NCBI RefSeq assembly: GCF_000308635.1
Contig: NZ_BAGD01000032.1
Coordinates: 1-64,000 of the forward strand
Direction: 5' to 3'
Source: Nocardia otitidiscaviarum NBRC 14405
GTDB taxonomy: Bacteria; Actinomycetota; Actinomycetes; Mycobacteriales; Mycobacteriaceae
Length of the DNA stretch: 64,000 nt
Positions 42,101-49,128 of the stretch are shown here, one piece after another. The position numbers were made by a program, and so were the translations under genes. Under the pieces are notes generated by a model. The model saw nothing but the letters and a program-made list of their open reading frames with translations. It was not told where the DNA came from and made no database searches. Position 1 is the first letter of the stretch, and each line of letters opens with the position of its first letter.

Positions 42101-42645
42101 ACGCCGCGGTGGCCCGCTGTGTCGTGCTGGTCGCCGACGATCCGGCCACCGGCCCGATGCTCGCCGCGTACCTGGTGCCCGCACCCGACCGGACCGTCGA
42201 TATCGAGCGGGTCCGCGCGCATGCCGCCGCGGTGCTCCCGGACTACATGGTCCCGCGCGCCTTCGCGGTGGTCGACGAGATCCCCCGGACGGCCAGCGGC
42301 AAACTCGACAAGCGCGCCCTGCCCGCGCCGCACGGTGTCGTGCGTCGCCGTCGGCACCGCGAGCCCGCCACCGACGCCGAACGTCGCATGTGCGCGCTGT
42401 TCGCCCGCCTGTTCGCGCGCGATCGGGTCGGCGCCGACGACTCCTTCTTCGACCTGGGCGGCCACTCCCTGCTCGTCACCCGCCTGGCCGCCCGGATCCA
42501 CGCCGAATTCGGGGTGGAGCTGGCGGTGCGCACCATCGTGGACATGCCCACGGTCGCCGAACTCGCGGCGGCGGTGGCGGACCGGACGGCATCGGCCCGT
42601 CCGCAGGAGCCGCCGCACCGGGCCGCCACGATCGCCCCCGTGTGA
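39139..42645 (+). CDS. Siderophore NRPS module (C-A-PCP), with altered C-domain motif and a repetitive insert
   Basis: 1168 residues, one module. The condensation domain (about 10-450) starts HPLSVGQRRMWFLQARD but its active site reads HRICWDDDSW where HHxxxDG is expected, so the catalytic His is Arg. About residues 190-310 are an Ala-rich insert with heptad repeats. The adenylation domain has [26 protein letters not shown] and GKLDKRALP, with specificity residues read by eye as D-A-L-H-P-G-H-V-C-K. The carrier has GGHSLL. There is no thioesterase. Placed beside MbtG- and MbtK-like genes under an iron box, it probably loads acyl-hydroxylysine, as MbtE/MbtF-type enzymes do. ATG 39127 is an alternative start inside the iron box. 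Confidence 0.88.
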   Translation: MSVTASPAVDRHPLSVGQRRMWFLQARDPEDTTLNICVAYRLSGALDVARLRAAVDTVAARHDVLRTTYGVDAEGEPYQVRSEGISLPWQTHDVSGLPPADRARRVAVLARREFARSFDLAAEPPLRPTLVRTAATEHVLLLAVHRICWDDDSWPVFFAEVDAAYNGHEMAALPARFIDIEVTLAAEVNAAAPANAAARADINAAEINAAVDRSATGTADTAAFDTAAVVNVAAPAAAGLARVTDVVPPAAAGAARAAAGAAPAAAGAAPGTDDTVRAAHDTVRAAHDTARAADSAARAADDTDDAAAVAYWRSVLRPLPDPLLLPGSAVMNPSKRADRATIALPRDLLDRVDSYARDHAATPFAVLLAAYAALVERYTAAGDFLVSIPVTNRRSAAARRLIGYFGNTLLLRPTPHSAATFGELVAATERHCREALAHGRVGIDRIVREANPERVAGRDGMDQLVRLGFSTRESTHGFTLDGVTSTRLDQLGAPTAQVPLALAVVTDSAGDALVEAEYQVDVLTRPLVESMLEHYVRLLDSALAAPHRRIGDLDMLGARDRDAVLAASRGAVAEIAPTTMVGLFERSVAAAPHTLALVSDTAELTYAALDRRVNRLAHWLIRRGVGAEDLVGLRLGASIEFLVAVYAVLKAGAAYLPIDPADPVDRVDYLIEDAGPCLVLGRAELELAEELAAALPESAPTDDDRVRPLRPANLAYVIYTSGSTGRPKGVPVAHAAIAEHVLSFIADWGMTSDDRLLQSSSVGFDASLLDIFVTLALGARLVVPKPGAFQDIRYVAELIAERGVTVLHMVPSMLSTFLQLPEISAWRALRRVPVGGEPLPGEVADRFAGVFDAELRNHYGPTEAVVCATHMPVDGPMGPGIVPIGIPNRNVHAYVLDAALHLVPAGVVGELYLGGAQLARGYLGRPGLTAASFVADPFTPGARLYRSGDLVRRNEFGELEFVGRADEQVKVRGYRIELGEVEAALSAHAAVARCVVLVADDPATGPMLAAYLVPAPDRTVDIERVRAHAAAVLPDYMVPRAFAVVDEIPRTASGKLDKRALPAPHGVVRRRRHREPATDAERRMCALFARLFARDRVGADDSFFDLGGHSLLVTRLAARIHAEFGVELAVRTIVDMPTVAELAAAVADRTASARPQEPPHRAATIAPV
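39886..40020 (+). repeat. Tandem 21-bp coding repeats in the NRPS condensation domain
   Basis: Three 21-bp units beginning GCTGCTGCTGGTGCCGC (39886-39948) encode AAAGAAR/P. After a 9-base gap come three units beginning GACACCG (39958-40020) that encode DTVRAAH-like heptads. Both arrays keep the reading frame. Confidence 0.9.
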
Positions 42646-42717
42646 TTCCGCGCTGACGACAGGCCGCGGGTCCCGGAATCGAGATGTGCGACCGTTCGCC
42701 TCGGGTGACAGCCGCGG

Positions 42718-44844
42718 TCAGTGCGTGACCAGCCGCCAGTCCTCGGGCAGGTTGGAGGCGGTGACGCGGTCGCCCTCCACGGTGAGGTCGATCACCGTGC
42801 CGCCCAGCCGCAGATCGGTGAGCTCGACGCTGCCCCAGCGGGCGGGCAGGTGCGGGAGCACGGTGAGGGTGCGCCGCGGGACATCGGGTTCCAGCCCCAG
42901 GAACGAGCGCACCAGCAGCAGCGGCGCCGCGCTCGCCCACGCCTGGGGTGAGCAGGAGGTGGGGTAGGGGACGGGTGCGGCGAACCGCGAACGCGGGAAA
43001 CCGCAATACAGTTCGGGCAGTCGCCCTCCGAATGCCCCGGCCGCGGCGAGCAGCCCCTCCGCCAGTTCGGTGGCCAGTTCGATGGCCCCGGGCAGATGCC
43101 GGTAGCGCAGCAGACCGGCGACGGCGATGGCGGTGTCGTGCGGCCAGACCGAGCCGTTGTGATAGCTCATCGGGTTGTACGCGCCCATATCGGAGGCGAG
43201 GGTGCGCAGCCCGAAGCCGGTGCTCATCTCCGGGCTCGCCAGGCGCTCGATCACCTGCGCGGCGTGCTCGTCGGAGACGATGCCCGACCACAGGCAGTGG
43301 CCGATATTGCTGGTGAGCGCGTCCAGGCGGCGTTTGTCGCGGTCCAGGGCGACCGCGAACCAACCTCTTTCGGGCAGCCAGAAGGCTTCGGCGAATTTGG
43401 TGCGCAGTTCGGCGGCCCGGTCGCGCAGATGTCCGGCGGTGGTCGCGTCGCCGAACTCGTCGGCCAGTTCGGCCCGTGCCAGCAGCGCGGCATAGGCGTA
43501 ACCCTGGACCTCGCACAGTGCGATCGGCGGTTCCGGCACATGTCCGGTCGCGTCGTTGATGCCGTCGAAACTGTCCTTCCAGCCCTGGTTGAACAGGCCC
43601 CGGTCGGTGGCGCGGCGGTATTCCACGAAACCGTCCCCGTCGCGGTCGCCGTAGTCGGTGATCCAGGTGAGCGCGGCGTCGGCGGCGGGCAGCAGCGCCC
43701 GCACCGATTCGGTATCCGCGCCCCAGCGCCGCGCCTGTGCCAGCAGCATGACGAACAGCGGCGTGGCGTCCACGGTTCCGTAGTACGTCTCGCCGCCCAG
43801 CACCGCGCCGCTGGCCGGGCCGCGCCGCATCTCGTGCATGATGCGGCCGGGTTCCTCCTCGGTCAGTGGATTCACCCGCTTCCCCTGCATCTCCGCGAGC
43901 TGCTGCATGGTGCCCAGCGCCAAATTCACGTCCAGGGGCAGCGCCATCCACGCGGTGAGCAGGCTGTCGCGACCGAACAGGGTCATGAACCAGGGCGCAC
44001 CGGCCGCCACGAACGGTCGGCCGCCGCGCATATCGTCGTGGATCTGCAACGCCCCCAGATCGCTTTCGGTGCGTTCCAGCACCCAGGCCAGTTGCGGATC
44101 GGCGGCGGTGATCGTGGTGGCGGTATCCCGCCAGGCCGCGATCTTGCGGCTGGGCTCGCTGAACTCGTAATGCTCCCCGGGATGCGGCGAGGAATGGATG
44201 GGCTGGCTGCCGATGGTCGGCTGGGCCAGGATCTCGGTCCGCCACGTGCTTCCGGCGGGCACCACCACCCGCCAGGACAGCGAACCGGGCAGTACCACCG
44301 GGGTTTCCGACGAGGTCACCACCACGCCGCGCGCGCGGTCCGAGCGGTCGTTGAGCAACAGTTCGACATCGGCCACCAGTACCTCGGCCCGGCTGTGGCC
44401 GGTGCGGCCCTCCTTGACCGCGAACAGGTCCACGAAGTCGGCGTCCACATGCAGTTGCAGATCGACGGCGGTGGTTTCGCGTCCCAGGTTCTCCACGGTG
44501 ATGGTCTCGTGCAGCGCCTCGGCCAGCAGTCGCTCCCGCACGATGAGCACCGTGCTGTCGGCCGCGCCGGCCCGAGGCGGCCGGCGCAGTATGAACCGGG
44601 CGGTGAACGCCTCCGGGCTCAGCACCGACAGCGGTTCGGCCCGCTGCCCGTCCACGCGCAGCTCCCAGCGCGACAGCACCCGGGCGTCCCGATAGAACAG
44701 CCCGTGCGGGGTGTCCGGCTCGACATCGCCGAGCCGGTCCGAGAGGCAGAAGGTGCTGCCCTCCACCAGGGTGACGGTGCCACCGCCGCCACCCAGGGTC
44801 GACGGCTCGCCGGCATTGAGCGCGGCGGGCGTCTCTCCGATCAT
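42718..44844 (-). CDS. Glycogen debranching enzyme-like glucosidase (amylo-alpha-1,6-glucosidase family)
   Basis: 708 residues. The N-terminal about 240 form the beta domain of bacterial GDE-like proteins (LSDRLGDVEPDTPHGLFYRD, RVLSRWELRVDG), followed by an (alpha/alpha)6 barrel with PWFMTLFGRDSLLTAWMALP, FNQGWKDSFDGINDATG and YNPMSYHNGSVWPHDTAIAV, where the catalytic acids of GH63/GH15-like enzymes lie. It should act on alpha-glucan or trehalose/glucoside links in the cytosol. It overlaps the upstream glycosyltransferase by ATGA, so the two work together. Confidence 0.88.
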   Translation of the reverse strand: MIGETPAALNAGEPSTLGGGGGTVTLVEGSTFCLSDRLGDVEPDTPHGLFYRDARVLSRWELRVDGQRAEPLSVLSPEAFTARFILRRPPRAGAADSTVLIVRERLLAEALHETITVENLGRETTAVDLQLHVDADFVDLFAVKEGRTGHSRAEVLVADVELLLNDRSDRARGVVVTSSETPVVLPGSLSWRVVVPAGSTWRTEILAQPTIGSQPIHSSPHPGEHYEFSEPSRKIAAWRDTATTITAADPQLAWVLERTESDLGALQIHDDMRGGRPFVAAGAPWFMTLFGRDSLLTAWMALPLDVNLALGTMQQLAEMQGKRVNPLTEEEPGRIMHEMRRGPASGAVLGGETYYGTVDATPLFVMLLAQARRWGADTESVRALLPAADAALTWITDYGDRDGDGFVEYRRATDRGLFNQGWKDSFDGINDATGHVPEPPIALCEVQGYAYAALLARAELADEFGDATTAGHLRDRAAELRTKFAEAFWLPERGWFAVALDRDKRRLDALTSNIGHCLWSGIVSDEHAAQVIERLASPEMSTGFGLRTLASDMGAYNPMSYHNGSVWPHDTAIAVAGLLRYRHLPGAIELATELAEGLLAAAGAFGGRLPELYCGFPRSRFAAPVPYPTSCSPQAWASAAPLLLVRSFLGLEPDVPRRTLTVLPHLPARWGSVELTDLRLGGTVIDLTVEGDRVTASNLPEDWRLVTH

Positions 44845-46823
44845 GCAGAACCTCCCGTCGGGGCGTCCCTCCCGCTCTCCGGAGCGCTACCGGTCTCGGG
44901 GTTCGACGCGGAACCTGTTGCCTTGTCGACTCTCTTCACGCCGCGGCCACGCTTGGCGGCGGACCGCGCCACGGCGCGCCGTGTCCGCTTGCGCTCGCCC
45001 CCGGACGTTCCCGGGTGTGCGGCCGTCCCCGCCGTCCGCTCCACGGCCTCCCCGGAATCGGGGATCGCCGCTATCGAGCCGAGGGCGGGCAACCCGCTCT
45101 CGATCACCGTATCCGGGAATGTCGGCGGCCGGGTGTCGTCGAGCGATCCCGAACCGATGCGCGGGGCGCGGGTTCCGCCGATGGTGTCAGACCTCGTTCG
45201 CGAGATCTTGTTCGGAACATCGCTCGAGACAACATCATTCGGGTGGCGGGGGCTTGCGACCGGATCGGCGGTGATGGCGGGTCCGCCCGGAGTTCGCGCA
45301 GGTCCGTACGGATTCAAACTGCTTCCGAGCGGAGTTTCAATGCTCCCGAGTGGACCGGTGACTAGTCCATTCGGAGTGTCTGCCAGGTCCGAATCGCCCG
45401 CTGGAACGGGCGCGCTCGCCGGATCGGGTGTCCGGCGGGCCGGATTCGCGCCTCCCCCGGACCGCTGCCCGCGTTTCCGTGGCGGCGTGCCTGCCCGTCG
45501 TGCCGGTGTCGTTCGTGCCGGTGCGGTGGTCGGAACATGTCCCGGCCCACCGGCTGCCGGGGTACCGGCGGGGGAGGGGGCGCGGCTGGGGGTGGGTCCG
45601 GCGGTGCGGGCCGGTGCGGGAGTCGCCCGTCCGGGACCGGCGCCCGCGGTGCGGGTCGGCGGGGTGGTGGGCAGTTGGTGCACCGTGATCCGGCCGGTCC
45701 GCCGCGTCGGACGGGTCGCGACGACCTTGCGGTACACCTCCTCGTACCCGCGTCCGAGGGTGTCGGTCCCGAAGTGCTCGAGCACGTGGTCGCGGCACGC
45801 CTGCGGGTCGTAGTCGCGCACCTCCTTGATGGCGGCGGGCAGCTCGTCCGGATCGTCGCAGATACGTCCGGTGACGCCGTCCACGATCACCTCGCTCACC
45901 GCGCCGCCGCGCAGCGCCACCACCGGTGTCCCGCACACCATGGCCTCGATCATGACCATGCCGAACGGCTCCTCCCACTGCACCGGGAACAGCAGGCAGC
46001 GCGCCCCGGCGAGCAGTTTCTTCTTGGCGGCGGCGTCGGCCATGCCGAAGACGGTGTCCCGCTCGGTGAGCAGCGGGGCCACCTGGTCGTCGAAGTACCG
46101 GATCTCGGGCGGCTCCGCGCATTTCCCGGCCAGCACCAGCCGCATATCGCAGGCGTGCGCGGCGGCCAGTGCCAGGTGCGGGGCCTTCTCCGGGGTGTAC
46201 CGGCCCAGGAACAGCGCGTAGTCCTCCTTCTCCGGCTGGAAGGGGAAGTCCGCGACGCGCAGCGCGTTGTGCACGCGCCCGACCCAGTTCAGACCCGGAG
46301 CCAGTGCGCGCTGCCGGTCGCTGATGGCCACCAGCGCGGCGTCCTCGCCGAGCTCGCTGTAGTACATGTGCGGATCGCCGTCGACGGGTCCGTGCACGGT
46401 GACCACCATGGGTAGGCCGAGGGCGCGGTACACGGGTAGGTTGAGCGGCCCGGCGAAGGTGTGATCGTGCACCAGGTCCAGCCCGCGCGTCGCCGTGAGG
46501 CGTTCGAGTGCCCGCCGAACCTTCAAGGCGTGCAGCACCTCCGGGAACGGATCGCCGAGCCGGGCGGCCTGGATCTCGTCCCACAGCGGTATGAATTCCG
46601 CGGCTCGGGTGCCGTGCACACCGGCGCCGAGCAGGGTGACCTCGTGCCCGCGCTCGACCAGTGCGTCGACCAGGTCGGCGACCACCGCCTCCACACCGCC
46701 GTACGCCTTGGGCGGCACGTCGAAGTACGGGGGGACGACCATCGCGATGCGGAGGCTCTTGCGCTCGGGCGGTACGAGGGTGTTGGAGGACGCCGGACTC
46801 GGCGCCGCGGATGCTGCGGTCAT
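44841..46823 (-). CDS. GT4-family glycosyltransferase with long disordered C-terminal tail
   Basis: 660 residues. The first about 390 form a GT-B enzyme: LRIAMVVPPYFDVPPKAYGG with the Gly-rich loop, HDHTFAGPLNLP, LFLGRYTPEKAP, and the donor-binding EEPFGMVMIEA (E-x7-E). The remaining about 265 residues are Pro/Thr/Ala/Gly-rich with a basic patch (GGERKRTRRAVARSAAKRGR); no fold is expected. Family members transfer UDP- or GDP-sugars. With the debranching-type partner it suggests an alpha-glucan or glucosyl pathway. GGAAGGTGGG precedes the ATG. Confidence 0.86.
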   Translation of the reverse strand: MTAASAAPSPASSNTLVPPERKSLRIAMVVPPYFDVPPKAYGGVEAVVADLVDALVERGHEVTLLGAGVHGTRAAEFIPLWDEIQAARLGDPFPEVLHALKVRRALERLTATRGLDLVHDHTFAGPLNLPVYRALGLPMVVTVHGPVDGDPHMYYSELGEDAALVAISDRQRALAPGLNWVGRVHNALRVADFPFQPEKEDYALFLGRYTPEKAPHLALAAAHACDMRLVLAGKCAEPPEIRYFDDQVAPLLTERDTVFGMADAAAKKKLLAGARCLLFPVQWEEPFGMVMIEAMVCGTPVVALRGGAVSEVIVDGVTGRICDDPDELPAAIKEVRDYDPQACRDHVLEHFGTDTLGRGYEEVYRKVVATRPTRRTGRITVHQLPTTPPTRTAGAGPGRATPAPARTAGPTPSRAPSPAGTPAAGGPGHVPTTAPARTTPARRAGTPPRKRGQRSGGGANPARRTPDPASAPVPAGDSDLADTPNGLVTGPLGSIETPLGSSLNPYGPARTPGGPAITADPVASPRHPNDVVSSDVPNKISRTRSDTIGGTRAPRIGSGSLDDTRPPTFPDTVIESGLPALGSIAAIPDSGEAVERTAGTAAHPGTSGGERKRTRRAVARSAAKRGRGVKRVDKATGSASNPETGSAPESGRDAPTGGSA

Positions 46824-47283
46824 GACCCACCTTCCAGGGACCGATCGGACGGCATCGCAGCTACCCGATGCCGAACAGTGTGGCCGTGCAGGTCGGTAGG
46901 CGACCGAACAGTCCCCGATCCCAGGGTTTTTCGGCTCGTCTGCTGTCTCCGGTGCAGCAGAAGAGTGCGAGCCGAGCTATGGGTAGCGCTTCCGCGGGGA
47001 TGGACATATGCGGCGATCGTCGCGCCGACCGGTGCCATCGCTCATGGCAGCCCGGCGATACGGCGCGCACGATTTCAGCACCGATGGTGAGATCGTCACC
47101 GTCATCGCGCGGTGAGACCATAATCTGTGGCACCCCGAAGCGCCTCATTGCGTTCGGCGGCCAGTGACTGAGTTACACGATATAGCCGGAGATCACAGTG
47201 AATCGTCGGATCAGTAAATATTGCCGGAGAATTCGTGCGCGGTTTCCCGCCGTGCCGGTCCGCTGACCGGGGGCGTAGCGGTA
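46824..47283. other. Intergenic region upstream of the glycosyltransferase operon
   Basis: 460 bases without a credible gene. It is less GC-rich in its right half (47160-47230). It presumably holds the promoter of the leftward glycosyltransferase operon and the end of the adenylation-like gene; no clear hairpin was found. Confidence 0.4.
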
Positions 47284-48399
47284 TCAGGCGGCGATTTCGG
47301 GGAATATGGTCGCATTGACGCCAAGATTCGAACCGGTCGCTTCGTGTTCGGCGACGATTTCGCCGGGTGCGAATGTCAACCATCCGTCCGCGGTCCAGCG
47401 ACCCGACATTCCGGCGTGGCACAGGCGCGCACCCGGAATGAACGGATCGGCCACGAACAGTGCGGTGCCGCCGTCGATCTCGGCCGCCAGCGCGGCGCCG
47501 CCCAGATACACCCGGCCGTATCGGCCCGGTGCCACCGGTCGCAGCTCCGCGTCCAGCACCAGCACGCGCGCACCCGGAATCGGCCGCACCCGGCCGTTGC
47601 CGTCCAGCGGTCCGCGCGCCACCACGCCCGCGTATCCGGGTGCGGTGTAGGCGAATCCGGCCACCGAGCCCGGCGCGAGTTCACGCAGCAGGCCGGGAAG
47701 GATGGCGGGGCAGTGGTTTCCGGTGACATCCCAGCGGCGAACGGTGGGCAGTGCGACGGCGGCCGTATCGGCGAAGCGCGCGAGCACGGCGGCCTCGGCC
47801 ACCACGTGGGTGGCTCCGGTCTCGGCGATCAGGTCGGCCAGCGCGGCCGGATCGCGCCGCTGCGCCTCGGTGGCCGCCACCAGCGTCGCACCGTCGGCAA
47901 TGGCCGCGAGCAGTTCCACGGCGGTGTCCGCGCAGGCCCAGGCGGTGGCCAGCAGCCGGATATTGGACGTTCCCTGGGCCGGATCCACATGTCCGGCCCG
48001 GCAGTCGGCGGTCACGGCGCGGCGGTCGTCGACGGCGGCGGCCAGCGCGTCGGCGCGCAGTCCGACGGTCGAGCCGTACGCACCGGTCGGCATGGAAAGG
48101 GTCAGTGTCGCACCGGAGTTCGCGGCCGCGGCGATATCGGCCAGCAGCCGGACCGCACCGTCGACAGATGCCTCGCAGCGCTCGGCGGCGGTCGCGTGCG
48201 TCATCAGCTCGAACAGCTCCCCGTAGGTCAGGGTCGCCGCCCCGCAGCGCAGTGCCGGGCGAATGGCGGGCACCCGCCGACCGCGCTCGATCAGGGCGCT
48301 GACGCCCGGGTAGCCCGAAAGCTCGACCCCATTCGCCCACTCGTCGACGAGTCGCTGCCGCTCCACAGCGGCCAGGAGTTCCGGCACAACGCTCTCCAT
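47284..48399 (-). CDS. Degenerate adenylation-domain-like protein under iron control
   Basis: About 371 residues, most similar to NRPS adenylation domains but much reduced. ATLTYGELFELM matches the first core motif, VLVLDAELRPVAPGRYGRVYLGGAALAAEI matches the GELYLGGxxLARGY motif (read in two pieces), and FVADPFIPGARLCHAGMSGR matches the YRTGD region. The ATP-binding loop is replaced by SMPTGAYGSTVG, the YGPTE motif is absent, and the C-terminal lid with its catalytic Lys is missing. No carrier domain. It cannot be a normal adenylating enzyme; it may be a helper or a decaying NRPS fragment. An IdeR-like box precedes it by 22 bases, which ties it to siderophore synthesis. Confidence 0.75.
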   Translation of the reverse strand: MESVVPELLAAVERQRLVDEWANGVELSGYPGVSALIERGRRVPAIRPALRCGAATLTYGELFELMTHATAAERCEASVDGAVRLLADIAAAANSGATLTLSMPTGAYGSTVGLRADALAAAVDDRRAVTADCRAGHVDPAQGTSNIRLLATAWACADTAVELLAAIADGATLVAATEAQRRDPAALADLIAETGATHVVAEAAVLARFADTAAVALPTVRRWDVTGNHCPAILPGLLRELAPGSVAGFAYTAPGYAGVVARGPLDGNGRVRPIPGARVLVLDAELRPVAPGRYGRVYLGGAALAAEIDGGTALFVADPFIPGARLCHAGMSGRWTADGWLTFAPGEIVAEHEATGSNLGVNATIFPEIAA

Positions 48400-48753
48400 C
48401 GCTCGTATCGCCAACGTCAACTATGGCAACCCTAACCTAACAGCATCGCGTCCCGATACCCCGGGCATCACATCTGTGCGCCGATCCACTCCGTCCCCCC
48501 GCCCGCGTCCCGTCGCTCCGACCGCGAACCGCCCACCCGACCGCCCCTCGGTCCTACCTCGGCCCGGGCGATCGGCTGCTCGTCACGGAGATTGTCGCGC
48601 CGCGCATCGGCGGCGAGAGCCATGATCGCGTCGACCGGCCGTTCCCCATCTCCACGACTCCGGCCCGCGACTGCGACCTGCGTCGCCACGACATGTGATG
48701 ACCGCCGTGCGGTAGCCGCTGCGGCTGTCGGTCGGGCCTGAGACCATCTGTTC
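48400..48753. other. Intergenic region holding an iron box
   Basis: 354 bases between the leftward adenylation-like gene and the rightward MmcQ gene. Apart from the iron box at 48422-48440, no gene or hairpin was recognised. Confidence 0.45.
48422..48440. promoter_or_regulatory. IdeR/DtxR-type iron box upstream of the adenylation-like gene
   Basis: TATGGCAACCCTAACCTAA matches 14 of 19 consensus positions; its right half CCTAACCTAA is perfect. It lies 22 bases upstream of the start codon at 48399. Confidence 0.72.
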
Positions 48754-49107
48754 ATGACAGCGACTGGGGATGATGCTCGCGCGGTTGCGCTTTCGCTGCC
48801 GGAGGTCCGGGAGGGATTCGAATGGCAGATGCCGACCTTCCGGGTGGCGGGGAAATTGTTCCTCACCCTGCCGGAGGGGGAGACCTCGATGGCGGTGCGA
48901 TGCCCGATCCTGGACCGGGACGAATTGGTGGCGGCCGAACCCGGGAAGTTCTGGATCGCGGGGCACGAGGCGAACAATGCCTGGGTGCGAGTGCGGCTGG
49001 CCGCCCTCGACGATCTGGCGGAGCTCGAGGCCATCGTGACCGACTCGTGGGCCCAGGCCGCGCCGCGCGCACTGGTGGAACAGCACCCGGACGGGGTCGG
49101 CGGGTGA
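48754..49107 (+). CDS. MmcQ/YjbR-family protein
   Basis: 117 residues. DARAVALSLPEVREGFEWQM and FRVAGKLFLTLPEG are the hallmark start of the MmcQ/YjbR family, small proteins with a DNA-binding-like alpha/beta fold. Function unknown. Its end is 21 bases from the convergent M13 peptidase. Confidence 0.87.
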   Translation: MTATGDDARAVALSLPEVREGFEWQMPTFRVAGKLFLTLPEGETSMAVRCPILDRDELVAAEPGKFWIAGHEANNAWVRVRLAALDDLAELEAIVTDSWAQAAPRALVEQHPDGVGG

Positions 49108-49128
49108 CGCCGCCCGGATGCTCGCGGC

